From: Maridesulfovibrio frigidus DSM 17176
GTDB taxonomy: Bacteria > Desulfobacterota > Desulfovibrionia > Desulfovibrionales > Desulfovibrionaceae
Assembly (NCBI RefSeq): GCF_000711735.1
Contig: NZ_JONL01000009.1
Coordinates: forward strand, 82,712-146,711
DNA: 64,000 nt
Direction of reading: 5' to 3'
The position numbers and the translations under genes were made by a program. This document shows positions 9,682-18,739 of this stretch, piece after piece. The notes beneath the pieces are model-generated. The model searched no databases, was not told the origin of the DNA, and was given only the letters and a program-made list of their open reading frames with translations. How positions within the stretch are numbered: position 1 is the first letter of the stretch; each line of letters starts with the position of its first letter.

Positions 9682-10664
9682 TGAGCTCTCTATCACAAAA
9701 TATTTTTCTTGAACTAGCTGTCAGGATGGGCCAGGAATCCATTTCTCGCCGCTTAATCCTGCAAATTGACCACTCCGCAACCTTGTACGGAAAAGGTTAC
9801 GGACATGTTCATCTTGAAAATTTAGAAAGCTTTACTCGTTTTGTAGGGACTGTATTAAAACTATCCGGCATGGCCGAGCGTGGAAAGAACAACAGCCTTG
9901 CATTTAGAACAGAAGAACATGCTATAACATTACCAGAACTCCCGGACGCTTTTGACGGATTTAAAATACTGCACCTCTCAGATATCCACATAGACGGATT
10001 TATTGACAATGGGGTAGCTCTTATCTCGTTAGTAAAATCCCTAAAATATGACCTCTGCGTACTAACCGGAGACTACCGCTTTCTTACCCACAATACATAT
10101 GAAGATTGTTCGCTAGGAATGGAACTTCTTCTGGAAAACATACACTGCCCTCATGGTATTTATGCAATACTGGGAAATCACGATTTCATTGAACAGGTTC
10201 CATCTCTGGAAAAAGCAGGTGCACAGGTACTTCTAAATGAAAACGCTCTTATCGAAAAAGAAGGCGAACAACTATTTATTGCCGGCGTAGATGACCCTCA
10301 TTTTTATGGATCTCATGACCTTGAAAGAGCACTCCAATCAAGGCCGGATAAAACGACCACAATTCTACTCTCGCACTCACCAGAGTTATTCGCCGAAGCA
10401 GCAAAGTCAGAAGTGGACCTCTACCTTTGCGGCCATACCCACGGCGGTCAGATTTGCCTTCCCGGAGAAGTCCCGCTCATCACACATGCGGCATGTCCAC
10501 GCAGCATGACAGCCGGGCACTGGGAATATAATCAAATGATAGGATACACTTCGCGCGGCGCAGGATGTTCAGGAGTTACTGCAAGGTTCAATTGCCCACC
10601 GGAAGTAACAATCCACACCTTGCGTAAAGCTAATCCAGAACATTCGACCGGAGGCGGAGCATGA
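9681..10664 (+). CDS. Calcineurin-like metallophosphoesterase
   Basis: A 327-residue protein with the metal-site motifs of the YkuE/YaeI-like branch: SDIHIDG near 98, TGDYR near 128, GNHDF near 163, LSHSPELF and CGHTHGGQI near 249. Relatives hydrolyse phosphoesters such as UDP-diacylglucosamine or lipid-linked phosphates, but the substrate here is not evident. No clear signal peptide is present; the first 90 residues are an extension without recognised motifs. Its start overlaps the upstream phosphatase stop by one base and its end overlaps the RsbW-like gene by four bases, so it is translationally coupled into the signalling block. Its role there is unclear. Confidence 0.85.
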   Translation: MSSLSQNIFLELAVRMGQESISRRLILQIDHSATLYGKGYGHVHLENLESFTRFVGTVLKLSGMAERGKNNSLAFRTEEHAITLPELPDAFDGFKILHLSDIHIDGFIDNGVALISLVKSLKYDLCVLTGDYRFLTHNTYEDCSLGMELLLENIHCPHGIYAILGNHDFIEQVPSLEKAGAQVLLNENALIEKEGEQLFIAGVDDPHFYGSHDLERALQSRPDKTTTILLSHSPELFAEAAKSEVDLYLCGHTHGGQICLPGEVPLITHAACPRSMTAGHWEYNQMIGYTSRGAGCSGVTARFNCPPEVTIHTLRKANPEHSTGGGA

Positions 10665-11086
10665 AAACAAAATTTAACATAACTGAAAGATTCGGCTCCG
10701 ACCTGAGTAATCTTTCCATAAGCGCTGCAATGGTGAAACAATGCAAAAAAGAACTTTCACTGCCAGACAACATTGCCCAGAAAATTGACCTTGCTGTATC
10801 GGAAGCAGTGTCTAATGCCATTCGCCATGCAGAAGCTTCAAAAGAGGATGGAATTGAGCTAAGTTTCAAACTTAAAGGACAGAATCTTATCATTAGAGTG
10901 GAAGACAATGGTCCGGGATTTGATTTCGATAACGTGGTGGAACCAGATTTAGAAAACCATCCTTCGGGTGGCTATGGGGTTTTCCTTATCAAGCAAGTTA
11001 TGGACAATGTTGAATATAAACGAGCCGGCGAAACAAACGTGCTGGCTATGACCAAAAACATCGCCGTTAGCGAATCGGAGAATTAG
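10661..11086 (+). CDS. RsbW/SpoIIAB-type anti-sigma or switch kinase
   Basis: This 141-residue GHKL ATPase has the N-box SEAVSNAIRHAE near 48, G1 VEDNGPGFDF near 80 and the lid motif GGYGVFLIKQVMDNVEY near 102, diagnostic for the SpoIIAB/RsbW family. Such kinases phosphorylate a STAS antagonist on serine and bind either it or a target protein. No sigma factor is encoded within the surrounding run, so the target may be an enzyme or another regulator. It is coupled by a 4-base overlap to the metallophosphoesterase. The probable partners are the PP2C phosphatase at 8524 and the STAS protein at 12605. Confidence 0.92.
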   Translation: MKTKFNITERFGSDLSNLSISAAMVKQCKKELSLPDNIAQKIDLAVSEAVSNAIRHAEASKEDGIELSFKLKGQNLIIRVEDNGPGFDFDNVVEPDLENHPSGGYGVFLIKQVMDNVEYKRAGETNVLAMTKNIAVSESEN

Positions 11087-11089
11087 CAA

Positions 11090-11440
11090 ATGGAATATCT
11101 TCTGGTTCTTGTTTCAGTCATGATGACAACACTCGGACAAATATTTCAAAAACTTGGTGCAATTCGCATCAAGAGTGAAATGGCTGAGGGAAAAGGTGTT
11201 ATGGCTGCAGCGTCCAATATCCATATCTTTATGGGAATAGGCTGCCTCGGACTGGGAGCCTTTCTCTGGCTGCTTGTATTATCACGCATGGAACTAAGCC
11301 TTGCTTATCCTATGCTAAGTCTTGGCTATGTACTGGTCACAATAGCTTCAAAATATCTTTTTAACGAAGAAGTCCCCCTGCATCGCTATGCAGGAATAGC
11401 TACTATAATCTTCGGCATTATCCTTATTTCAAGAAGCTGA
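11090..11440 (+). CDS. EamA/SMR-type four-helix membrane protein, first of a pair
   Basis: The 116-residue protein has four hydrophobic helices and features of the small multidrug resistance / EamA half-size family, including the GQIFQKLGA segment in helix 1 and the SLAYPMLSLGYVLV stretch in helix 3. It starts 3 bp after the RsbW-like gene. The next gene is a homologous partner, so the two should form a heterodimer. In the ArnE/ArnF branch such pairs flip a lipid-linked sugar. The dolichyl-phosphate-type glycosyltransferase just downstream favours a lipid-carrier flippase role over drug efflux, but this is inference. Confidence 0.85.
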   Translation: MEYLLVLVSVMMTTLGQIFQKLGAIRIKSEMAEGKGVMAAASNIHIFMGIGCLGLGAFLWLLVLSRMELSLAYPMLSLGYVLVTIASKYLFNEEVPLHRYAGIATIIFGIILISRS

Positions 11441-11450
11441 GAAGGAACAT

Positions 11451-11807
11451 ATGAAATCATACATGCTTGTAATCTTATCCGTTGTTCTGGGTGTTATAGG
11501 ACAGCTTTTTATGAAAAAAGGAATGCTGGCTATAGGACCACTCTCAAACCCGGACTTGATGACCTTTTTCCACATAATATTTCAACCGTGGGTTTTCTGC
11601 GGACTCGCATCTTATGGGATGGCTATGGTTTTATGGGTTGCTGTCCTTGGCAGGCTGGACCTCAGCTACGCTTATCCGCTCTTAAGTTCTGGCTACGTGC
11701 TTGTCGCTCTTGGTTCGTGGTGGATGTTCGGTGACACAATTTCAGCATCACGCTGGGCAGGAATTATTGTCATTTCAGCCGGCGTCGGCCTTACTGCAAA
11801 GAAATGA
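11451..11807 (+). CDS. EamA/SMR-type four-helix membrane protein, second of a pair
   Basis: A 118-residue paralog of the preceding gene, with the same layout: GQLFMKKGML in helix 1 and LSYAYPLLSSGYVLVAL in helix 3. The shared YPxLSxGYVLV block shows common descent. It starts 10 bp after its partner and ends 9 bp before a glycosyltransferase that would make a polyprenyl-phosphate sugar. I infer that the pair moves that lipid-linked sugar across the inner membrane for use by the GT39-type enzyme encoded at 24797. A drug or metabolite exporter remains possible. Confidence 0.85.
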   Translation: MKSYMLVILSVVLGVIGQLFMKKGMLAIGPLSNPDLMTFFHIIFQPWVFCGLASYGMAMVLWVAVLGRLDLSYAYPLLSSGYVLVALGSWWMFGDTISASRWAGIIVISAGVGLTAKK

Positions 11808-11816
11808 GGTGTTAAA

Positions 11817-12566
11817 ATGAATAATTACGAAGAAGATATTTATCTTTCTGTGGTTATCCCAGCTTATAATGAGCAGGAACGCATTGCAGATACACTTTAC
11901 ACGATAAAAGAATTTCTTTCCAAGCAACCATACAAAAGTGAAATAATTGTTGTGGATGATGGAAGCAGAGACTGGACTACAGAAGTGGTTAAGGCTGTCG
12001 ACATCTATAGCAGCGAAATGAATGACCAGAAAGTCAGTGCTATCTTGGAAAACGTGAAAAATGTAGGAAAAGGATTTTCTGTCGCAAGAGGTATGCTCCG
12101 CACATGCGGGAAATACATTCTATTCTCAGACGCAGATCTTTCAACCCCTATTGAAGAGGTAAATAAACTGCTGCCAATTCTAGAACAAGGTTGTGCGGTA
12201 GTAATAGGTTCACGCAAAATGAAAGAATCAGAAGTTGAAAAAAAACCTTTTTACCGAGAACTGATGAGCATCTTTTTCAACTCTGTTGTCGGCCTTTTTG
12301 CCATCCGAGGCATAAAAGACACCCAATGCGGATTTAAAGCGTTCCATAGCGAAGCAGGCAAAGAAATTGCTAACAGGCAAAAACTCTACGGCTTCAGCTT
12401 TGACGTGGAACAGCTATTTCTTGCCCGCAAATTAGGATATTGCATCAAGGAAGTTCCCGTAAAATGGAGCCATGCCGAAGGGTCCACAGTAGATCCAATA
12501 AGAGACTCCATCAAAATGTTTATTGACGTTATGCGGATACGTTTTCTGCATCGCGGAAAAGTTTAA
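11817..12566 (+). CDS. Dolichyl/polyprenyl-phosphate sugar synthase-type GT2
   Basis: A 249-residue soluble GT-A glycosyltransferase. Visible motifs are SVVIPAYNEQERI at the N-terminus, VVDDGSRDWT near 46, the DAD metal site near 104 (FSDADLSTP), and QCGFKAFH and GFSFDVEQLFLARKLGY in the C-terminal half. This pattern matches the Alg5/DPM1 branch, which transfers a hexose from a nucleotide sugar to a polyprenyl phosphate. The sugar cannot be told from sequence. Together with the two SMR-type proteins just upstream and the GT39 enzyme at 24797 it can form a complete lipid-linked sugar donor route. GAGGTG gives a good ribosome site. Confidence 0.9.
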   Translation: MNNYEEDIYLSVVIPAYNEQERIADTLYTIKEFLSKQPYKSEIIVVDDGSRDWTTEVVKAVDIYSSEMNDQKVSAILENVKNVGKGFSVARGMLRTCGKYILFSDADLSTPIEEVNKLLPILEQGCAVVIGSRKMKESEVEKKPFYRELMSIFFNSVVGLFAIRGIKDTQCGFKAFHSEAGKEIANRQKLYGFSFDVEQLFLARKLGYCIKEVPVKWSHAEGSTVDPIRDSIKMFIDVMRIRFLHRGKV

Positions 12567-12604
12567 TTTTATACAAAAGAACGCCCCATAGAAGGAGAAT
12601 AATT

Positions 12605-12940
12605 ATGCTTAAAATTGATGTAAAAAACGAACAAGACATATGTATTATCACCCCGGACACACCACGCCTTGACGCAAGCACAGCCGTGGACTTTAAAACT
12701 GCCCTTCTGAACTTAATTAAAGAAGAGCAGATTAGAATTTTGCTTAACTTAGAACACATTGATTTTATAGACAGTTCCGGACTTGGAGCCATCATCTCTG
12801 CTCTACGATTAGTAGGAGTAAAAGGAGACATAAAACTGTGCTGCGTCAATGAACAAATTATTGAACTGCTCAGACTTACAAGACTTGATAAAATCTTAGT
12901 ATCCTTCAAAAACGAAAAAGCCGCTATAGAAGGTTTTTAA
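12605..12940 (+). CDS. STAS-domain antagonist (SpoIIAA/RsbV-type)
   Basis: The 111-residue protein is a single STAS domain. The phosphorylatable serine lies in the motif FIDSSGLGAIISALR, near residue 57. In partner switching an RsbW kinase phosphorylates this serine and an RsbU-type phosphatase removes the phosphate; both are encoded upstream in the same run. The gene sits 11 bp before the cellulose-synthase-like gene rather than beside a sigma factor. That placement suggests the unphosphorylated protein acts on polysaccharide synthesis, as SypA does in Vibrio biofilm control, but this is inference. Confidence 0.92.
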   Translation: MLKIDVKNEQDICIITPDTPRLDASTAVDFKTALLNLIKEEQIRILLNLEHIDFIDSSGLGAIISALRLVGVKGDIKLCCVNEQIIELLRLTRLDKILVSFKNEKAAIEGF

Positions 12941-12951
12941 AGAAGCGAGAT

Positions 12952-14763
12952 ATGAAGGAATTCTACTTTTCCAAATTTGAACACAGAACGCCCTACAAAC
13001 CCGTTCCTTATTCGGGCAGCAGGCAATTTCTGTATCAATATCTGGCTACCATAAATATTGCTATGGGAGTCTGGTACTTTCACTGGCGTTGGTTTTATTC
13101 TCTCAACACAGAAGCTCTCTGGTTTTCTATTCCGCTAGCACTGGCAGAAACGCTTGCATTCTTAAGCACAACCCTTTTCATCATCAACCTTTGGTCTTAC
13201 CGCGACGAAACGCCCAAAGAACCTCCGACAACAGTTAATGATATTCTTGCGGAAAATGATAAACAACCTGTCGACAGGCCAATCATAGTAGATGTTTTTC
13301 TGCCGACGTATACAGAAGACCCCGAACTGGTCCGCTATAGTATCCGTGATTCCAAGGCCGTCACGTATCCGTTCCCTGCGGATATCCGTATTCATATTCT
13401 TGACGATGGCAAAAGAGATGAAATGCGACAAATCGCCGATGAAGAAGAGGCTAACTACATCACCCGTGATGATAACCGAGGATTCAAAGCCGGTAATTTG
13501 CGCAACGCCATGGAACAGACTTCTGGCGATATCATTGTCATTCTTGACGCTGACACTCGCCCTTTCCCTAAATTTCTGGAACGTACTCTGGGATATTTTA
13601 GAGATCCGGATGTCGCATGGGTTCAAACTCCGCAATGGTTTTATGATATTCCCGAAGGCATAACTCTTGAAAAATGGCTCGGGAAAAAAATTGGAACCGT
13701 CGGCTCTTTCTTCGGAAGAATGATTGAGAAAGTTATTGGTCCCATAAACATTGGCCGCGACATATTCGGAAGTGACCCACGCATGTTTTATGACTGTATC
13801 CTCAGAAAACGTATGAACTTCAATGCTGCATTCTGCTGCGGAGCTGGCTCTTTACATAGACGTGAAGCTGTACAGCGTGCTGCTCTTATTCGTTATGCCG
13901 ATGAAATAGAACGCCACGCGGACCACGTCAGCAAGGACACAGATGATCCCGAACTAGCCGAAGCTATGCGTTTTGGCGCGATCAGAGGCTTCATGAGCGA
14001 AACTGAAGTTACTCCTTATAAATATCACGTATCTGAGGATATTTATACGTCCATGCTTCTTCATGCCGACCGATCCAGACGATGGAAGTCAGTTCATCAC
14101 CCTGAAATACTTTCAAAGATGCTATCCCCTCAGGATCTTGAAGCATACCTTACCCAAAACTTTAAATACTCTAGCGGTACTTTAGACCTTCTTCGTAGAG
14201 ATAATCCAGTCTCACTTCCCGGATTATCTTCCGGGCAAAGACTGATGTATTTTTCATCAACTTTTTCATATTTTGCGGCATTCTGGATGGTAATTTTTCT
14301 GATCACTCCACCAATATTTTATTTCACCAACATTGTGCCTGTAAACGGATTCAATCTGGATTTTTTCATTCACATTCTGTCTTTTCAGCTTATCAGCCAG
14401 ATAACCTTTATGTTCGGAACATGGGGCGTAAATACACTTAGAAACGTACAATACTATGTAGCATTTTTCCCACTGAATATAAGAGCAATATGGACAGTTC
14501 TCAAAGGCAGTGACATCAAATTCAAGGTGACGCCCAAGACAGGTGAAAGCAGAGCAAGGTTAGACTTAGTTCGGCCGCAAATTTTTATTATTGCTTTAAA
14601 CTTTGCAGGAATATTCTGGTACATCGGAAGAATATTCCTTGGCTACGAGTATGATCTACTGGGGTTCATAATTGCAACCTTCTGGTCGCTTCTGAACATG
14701 TCGTCGCTCATGGTTATAATACGTGCGGCAACTTGGAACTCGAACAGCAATCAACTGAAATAA
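12952..14763 (+). CDS. Cellulose-synthase-like processive GT2, membrane bound
   Basis: The 603-residue protein has two N-terminal membrane helices, a cytoplasmic GT-A domain and about four C-terminal helices, the BcsA-like plan. Catalytic features appear in order: HILDDGKRDEM near 150, ILDADTRPFP near 199, the base motif in HVSEDIYTS near 361, and QNFKYSSGTLDLL near 401, where the family normally has QxxRW. The departure from QxxRW hints at an acceptor or product other than cellulose. No PilZ domain is apparent. The STAS gene lies 11 bp upstream and five DUF3131 genes follow, so this is the probable synthase of the glycan handled by the locus. The product is unknown. Confidence 0.9.
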   Translation: MKEFYFSKFEHRTPYKPVPYSGSRQFLYQYLATINIAMGVWYFHWRWFYSLNTEALWFSIPLALAETLAFLSTTLFIINLWSYRDETPKEPPTTVNDILAENDKQPVDRPIIVDVFLPTYTEDPELVRYSIRDSKAVTYPFPADIRIHILDDGKRDEMRQIADEEEANYITRDDNRGFKAGNLRNAMEQTSGDIIVILDADTRPFPKFLERTLGYFRDPDVAWVQTPQWFYDIPEGITLEKWLGKKIGTVGSFFGRMIEKVIGPINIGRDIFGSDPRMFYDCILRKRMNFNAAFCCGAGSLHRREAVQRAALIRYADEIERHADHVSKDTDDPELAEAMRFGAIRGFMSETEVTPYKYHVSEDIYTSMLLHADRSRRWKSVHHPEILSKMLSPQDLEAYLTQNFKYSSGTLDLLRRDNPVSLPGLSSGQRLMYFSSTFSYFAAFWMVIFLITPPIFYFTNIVPVNGFNLDFFIHILSFQLISQITFMFGTWGVNTLRNVQYYVAFFPLNIRAIWTVLKGSDIKFKVTPKTGESRARLDLVRPQIFIIALNFAGIFWYIGRIFLGYEYDLLGFIIATFWSLLNMSSLMVIIRAATWNSNSNQLK

Positions 14764-14794
14764 AAAGTAGTTTATATAAGTATTGGAGACAAAG

Positions 14795-16153
14795 ATGAGT
14801 TTCAAGAATGAATTGCTGGAAATGCGAAGTCAAATTGCCGTAATTTTGGGGCTTATCACTACAGGCATAATCATATTTTTCCTGACCGATCTCAGCTACC
14901 TGCAGACCGAGCGTATTGTCACAGGTACAAGTTCTGAAGGAAAAGCAGTTCCGGCAATCACTTTCACTGCAGACATCCCCTTTGCCGAGCGCCGCAACTT
15001 AACAGCAGATGAAATTAAGATGGCTAAAACTGCTTGGACATACTTTGAAAACAACTGGAACTCTGAAACCGGGTTAGCCGATTCAGTTTCCGGGTTTCAC
15101 TTCACCACACTGTGGGACACATCCTCATATCTGCTCGGACTTATTTCAGCACATAAGCTTGAAATTATCAGTGATGACAATTTTCATAATCGTATGACAA
15201 AGGCTCTCGATTCATTAGCTAAAATACCTCTATATAATGATGAACTACCTAACAAAGCTTACGACACAAAATCCCTTTCCATGACAGATTACCAGAACAA
15301 GCCATCTGATACAGGCACAGGTTGGAGTGCTATCGACATCGGTAGACTATTCGTCCCATTCAACGTGATCATGTACGAATACAGTCAATACACACCAAAA
15401 GTCAGAGAAATAATATCTCGTTGGGATTTCAGCCGTATGTTTATAAATGGGCAACTTTTCGGAGTCACATACAAAAACGGCATTGAGCAACTTAATCAGG
15501 AAGGACGTTTAGGGTACGAGGAATATGTGTCCAAATCATTCGCATTGCTTGGATTCGATATCAGTGAAGCTTACAATTATTTAGACCATACTGGTTTAGT
15601 GGAAATTGAAGGAGTGGAAGTCCCTGTTGATATTCGCAGCTCAGCCCGCTTTGGAGCACACACATATGCTCTTAGTGAACCTTATATTTTAGACGGACTG
15701 GAGTTCGGATGGGACTATTTTTCAAATGAATTTTCTTACCGCATATACCTTGCTCAAGAAAAAAGATGGGAGAATACAGGAATACTGACAGCAGTTACCG
15801 AAACAGCTCTGAACGAAGATCCTTTCTTTACTTACAACACAGTATTTGGCGAAGGAAAACCCTGGGCCTGTCTCACTTCCGAAGGACTTGAATCATCCAA
15901 ATGGAGGACACTGAGCACCAAGGCCATATTTGGTTGGAACAGTCTATATGACACGGAGTATACTGAAATGCTCCTTGAAAAAACGTTGCAGCTCGCCACA
16001 GATAAAAATGGATTCTATGCCGGAACTTATGAAAGTGACGGCAGAATAAATTCAGTTACCACCTGTAACACTAATGGAGTCATTCTCGAAGCCCTGTGCT
16101 ATAGAAAATTCGGACCATTCCTCCGGATTCAAGGTAAGGGGAATAATAAATAA
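14795..16153 (+). CDS. DUF3131 protein, paralog 1, membrane anchored
   Basis: The ATG at 14795 follows GGAG at a spacing of 6; a TTG four codons upstream is less likely. One helix near residues 15-35 anchors the 452-residue protein, with the rest probably periplasmic. It shares blocks with four other proteins of this locus: TGL near 80, WDTSSY, LPNKAY, GWSAIDIGRL, GRLGYEEY, TGILTA, LSTKAIFGW and the terminal NTNGVILEAL. DUF3131 proteins belong to the alpha/alpha-barrel glycosidase-like group, but no activity is established for this one. The Asp of SAIDIG and the Glu of NxxxLE are invariant in all five copies and are candidate functional residues. It directly follows the synthase gene. Confidence 0.85.
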   Translation: MSFKNELLEMRSQIAVILGLITTGIIIFFLTDLSYLQTERIVTGTSSEGKAVPAITFTADIPFAERRNLTADEIKMAKTAWTYFENNWNSETGLADSVSGFHFTTLWDTSSYLLGLISAHKLEIISDDNFHNRMTKALDSLAKIPLYNDELPNKAYDTKSLSMTDYQNKPSDTGTGWSAIDIGRLFVPFNVIMYEYSQYTPKVREIISRWDFSRMFINGQLFGVTYKNGIEQLNQEGRLGYEEYVSKSFALLGFDISEAYNYLDHTGLVEIEGVEVPVDIRSSARFGAHTYALSEPYILDGLEFGWDYFSNEFSYRIYLAQEKRWENTGILTAVTETALNEDPFFTYNTVFGEGKPWACLTSEGLESSKWRTLSTKAIFGWNSLYDTEYTEMLLEKTLQLATDKNGFYAGTYESDGRINSVTTCNTNGVILEALCYRKFGPFLRIQGKGNNK

Positions 16154-16155
16154 TC

Positions 16156-17202
16156 ATGTTCTCTGGCAGAGAATGGATACTTGCAGTGTTTCTGGTGCTA
16201 CTCTCAAGCACCATCTGCTATGGAGAAGAAGAACCACTATATATAAAGAATATTCCTAGTCCGGGAATGAAAACACTTGGTCAAAAGAATAAGGGCTGGA
16301 GCTTTCTGGACATGATGGAAAGGTCATTTAAAATAGATACGGAGCGATTTAACGGCAAGCACTCTTTCGGTGAAGTCATGGCAAGGGAAATGTCTATAAA
16401 TGTAGGTTATACAACAGCCGTGGCAGCCACGGAGCAGGCAAATAGCAACGGAGATTCTCCTAAGGATATTGTAAAGCAAACTGTTACTGAAACCATTGGA
16501 TTTAACGGGCTCTCACCTTATTACGGCAGAGTTACTTTCTACCAGTATCTGGATTCTAACTACCAACAAGGGTATGAGCCGGATTTCAGTTACAGCTTCG
16601 GAGTTGCAAACTATGCCCCGGATACGCTTAGTATTGAATACTCAAACTACGGCGGAAACAGACTTTCCCCGAAAGTGGGTGAGGAATTTACCGATTTAAA
16701 TCAGGGAACAATAACAACGACCTACAGGTTTGAAGTACCTGAATCGATTGTAAGGTTCCTGCACCCTGATGATGAAGCCCGATTTTTGGGATGGGCGTCA
16801 TATAACCTGACACCTGAATATCAACAGGGAAGATGGTGGAAACAATGGTTTGGATTAGGAGTTTCAGTTCCAATATGGAATAATGTGAGCCTTTGGGCAC
16901 AGGGAAACCTCTATCCAGATTCATCACAGACAACAGCTGGTGATCCTGATTTTACATATGGATTCGGTTACTACGACTGGTCTCCCGGAGGATTTATTCT
17001 TGCCTTTAGCAGTTATGCTCCTAACGGTTTTCCGTGGGGAGATAGTAACAAAAAAGGGGACTTCATGGATGGAAGTGTATTTTTCGGATATAATCTTGAT
17101 CTTGAGTCCATCTGGAATTTTTTCGCAGGCAAACCGAGTCTAACAAAATCAAAGCCAAGCAAAGCCCGTCCACCATGGGGACCGGGCTATATGGAATGGT
17201 GA
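16156..17202 (+). CDS. Exported beta-rich protein of unknown function
   Basis: I do not recognise this 348-residue protein. A signal peptide is clear, with a hydrophobic run followed by a cleavage site near CYGEE. The mature part is rich in Tyr, Trp, Phe, Gly and Asn, with short alternating segments such as YGFGYYDWSPGGF and EYSNYGGNR, and ends in a Pro/Lys-rich tail. This suggests an outer-membrane barrel or another all-beta envelope protein. It is placed between DUF3131 paralogs 1 and 2, with gaps of 2 and 7 bp, so it belongs to the same machine. An outer-membrane pore or glycan-binding role is only a guess. Confidence 0.7.
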   Translation: MFSGREWILAVFLVLLSSTICYGEEEPLYIKNIPSPGMKTLGQKNKGWSFLDMMERSFKIDTERFNGKHSFGEVMAREMSINVGYTTAVAATEQANSNGDSPKDIVKQTVTETIGFNGLSPYYGRVTFYQYLDSNYQQGYEPDFSYSFGVANYAPDTLSIEYSNYGGNRLSPKVGEEFTDLNQGTITTTYRFEVPESIVRFLHPDDEARFLGWASYNLTPEYQQGRWWKQWFGLGVSVPIWNNVSLWAQGNLYPDSSQTTAGDPDFTYGFGYYDWSPGGFILAFSSYAPNGFPWGDSNKKGDFMDGSVFFGYNLDLESIWNFFAGKPSLTKSKPSKARPPWGPGYMEW

Positions 17203-17209
17203 GGATTAA

Positions 17210-18739
17210 ATGAAACAACAGAATAAACTTGCCAGACTATTGCAAGTAACCGCACTTGTTACGGTATTATTTGCCCTGTGCGGGTGTAAACTGCATTCAC
17301 GCTCAGCAAGTAGTGATGATATTTTCACATTCAAAATCGCTTCCGCGGAACCTTCTCCCAGACATGCCGTCGCAACAGGTAGCTTTTGGGAGCAAGAATC
17401 CCCTGCGGTTCTGTCTGAAAAAGATATGAACAGCGCAAAACAAGCATGGGCTTATTTCGAGCGCACAATATTTCCAGAAACCGGCCTACCTCAGGGAGCT
17501 GTCGGCAGCGACACCCTGACCATGCACAATATAGCCGGATACCTAGCAGCACTGACATGTGCTAAAAGGCTGGAAATAATAGATAGCATCTCTTTTCACA
17601 CTCGCATGACCAAATTAGTTACATGGCTGAATTCCATGCAATTAAACTCAATGGGTACTCCCAATACTTTTTATAATGCTCGCACCGGGCAGATGATCCA
17701 AAATAATGGACAGCAAGGTGAGGATGGACATTCTGCAATCGACATTGGTCGCATGCTCATCTGGTTGCGCATTGTCCGTAACGAATACCCTACCCATGCC
17801 GCAGCAATAGACAGAGCGGTACTGCGCTGGAATTTCAGAAGATTGCTTGATGCCGAGGGACTCCTTTACGGAGCATATAAAGATAATTCAGGGCAACTTA
17901 ATTCTTATAGGCAAGGCCGCTTAGGCCCATTACAATATGCGGCAAAAGGTTTTGCTTTATGGGGTTTCAATGTGAAAGCCTCTATGCGCACTGACCATTA
18001 TTCGATGGTGACAATTAATGGAATTCTACTTCCATTTGATAACCGTCCTATCAAAGAAGCCGGACTCCCCCGCTCACAAGGTGAACCCTTTCAGATTGGA
18101 GCAGTTGTAACTGGCAGTAGCTTGCTTGGCGGAATGGAAATGGGATGGACATCCCCAGTCTACGAAATGGAAAACAATCTATGGCCTGAAGATGATACTT
18201 CCCGCCAACTTGCATCGGCATCTTTTGAAGTTCAACAATCCCGATACGAAGTAGAAGGACTACTGACAGCACGAACAGATCACAATCTTGATCACCCTCC
18301 ATATTTTGTAATAGATTCAGTATTTGCTCTCGGGGAACCTTTTGCCACCATAGATAAATCAGGAAAGAGCCACCCCGAACAAGCGTGTGTTTCCACTGGA
18401 GCCACATTCCTACTTTGGGCCATGTTCAATACTCCATATACCGACCTGCTCATGAACGCAGTTCCTGATATGTTTGACAGTTACGGCGGATGGTATGCTG
18501 GTTATTACGAAGACAGTGGAATAGCGAACAAATCCATTTCATTAAATGACAATGCCGCCATCCTGGAAGCACTTGCTTTCGTCCATTCAGGCATACTTTA
18601 TAGAGATTCAACCACACCCGGCTATTGGGAGCTTACTCTTAAAAACGAATCCTTTGAATCACAGGGACTTCCACCGTCGAAATTCCAAATTGAATTTCAA
18701 CCACTGCTACCTTTGGCAAAAGCGGAGCCGATGCCATGA
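17210..18739 (+). CDS. DUF3131 lipoprotein, paralog 2
   Basis: A lipoprotein signal ends in the lipobox LCGC, so the 509-residue protein should be lipid anchored in the envelope. After a linker of about 60 residues the DUF3131 blocks appear: PETGLPQG, AIDIGRMLIWL, GRLGPLQYAAKGFALWG, EGLLTARTD and NDNAAILEALAF. Some positions differ from the other copies; for example, GHSA stands where GWSA is found in paralogs 1 and 3. Its end overlaps the next copy by 4 bases, indicating coupled translation. The enzymatic role is not established. Confidence 0.85.
   Translation: MKQQNKLARLLQVTALVTVLFALCGCKLHSRSASSDDIFTFKIASAEPSPRHAVATGSFWEQESPAVLSEKDMNSAKQAWAYFERTIFPETGLPQGAVGSDTLTMHNIAGYLAALTCAKRLEIIDSISFHTRMTKLVTWLNSMQLNSMGTPNTFYNARTGQMIQNNGQQGEDGHSAIDIGRMLIWLRIVRNEYPTHAAAIDRAVLRWNFRRLLDAEGLLYGAYKDNSGQLNSYRQGRLGPLQYAAKGFALWGFNVKASMRTDHYSMVTINGILLPFDNRPIKEAGLPRSQGEPFQIGAVVTGSSLLGGMEMGWTSPVYEMENNLWPEDDTSRQLASASFEVQQSRYEVEGLLTARTDHNLDHPPYFVIDSVFALGEPFATIDKSGKSHPEQACVSTGATFLLWAMFNTPYTDLLMNAVPDMFDSYGGWYAGYYEDSGIANKSISLNDNAAILEALAFVHSGILYRDSTTPGYWELTLKNESFESQGLPPSKFQIEFQPLLPLAKAEPMP

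Noticed and set aside
11090-11807. Calling the two small membrane proteins a drug efflux pair
   Set aside because: Context with a polyprenyl-phosphate sugar synthase and a GT39-type enzyme favours a lipid-sugar flippase; the sequence alone does not decide.
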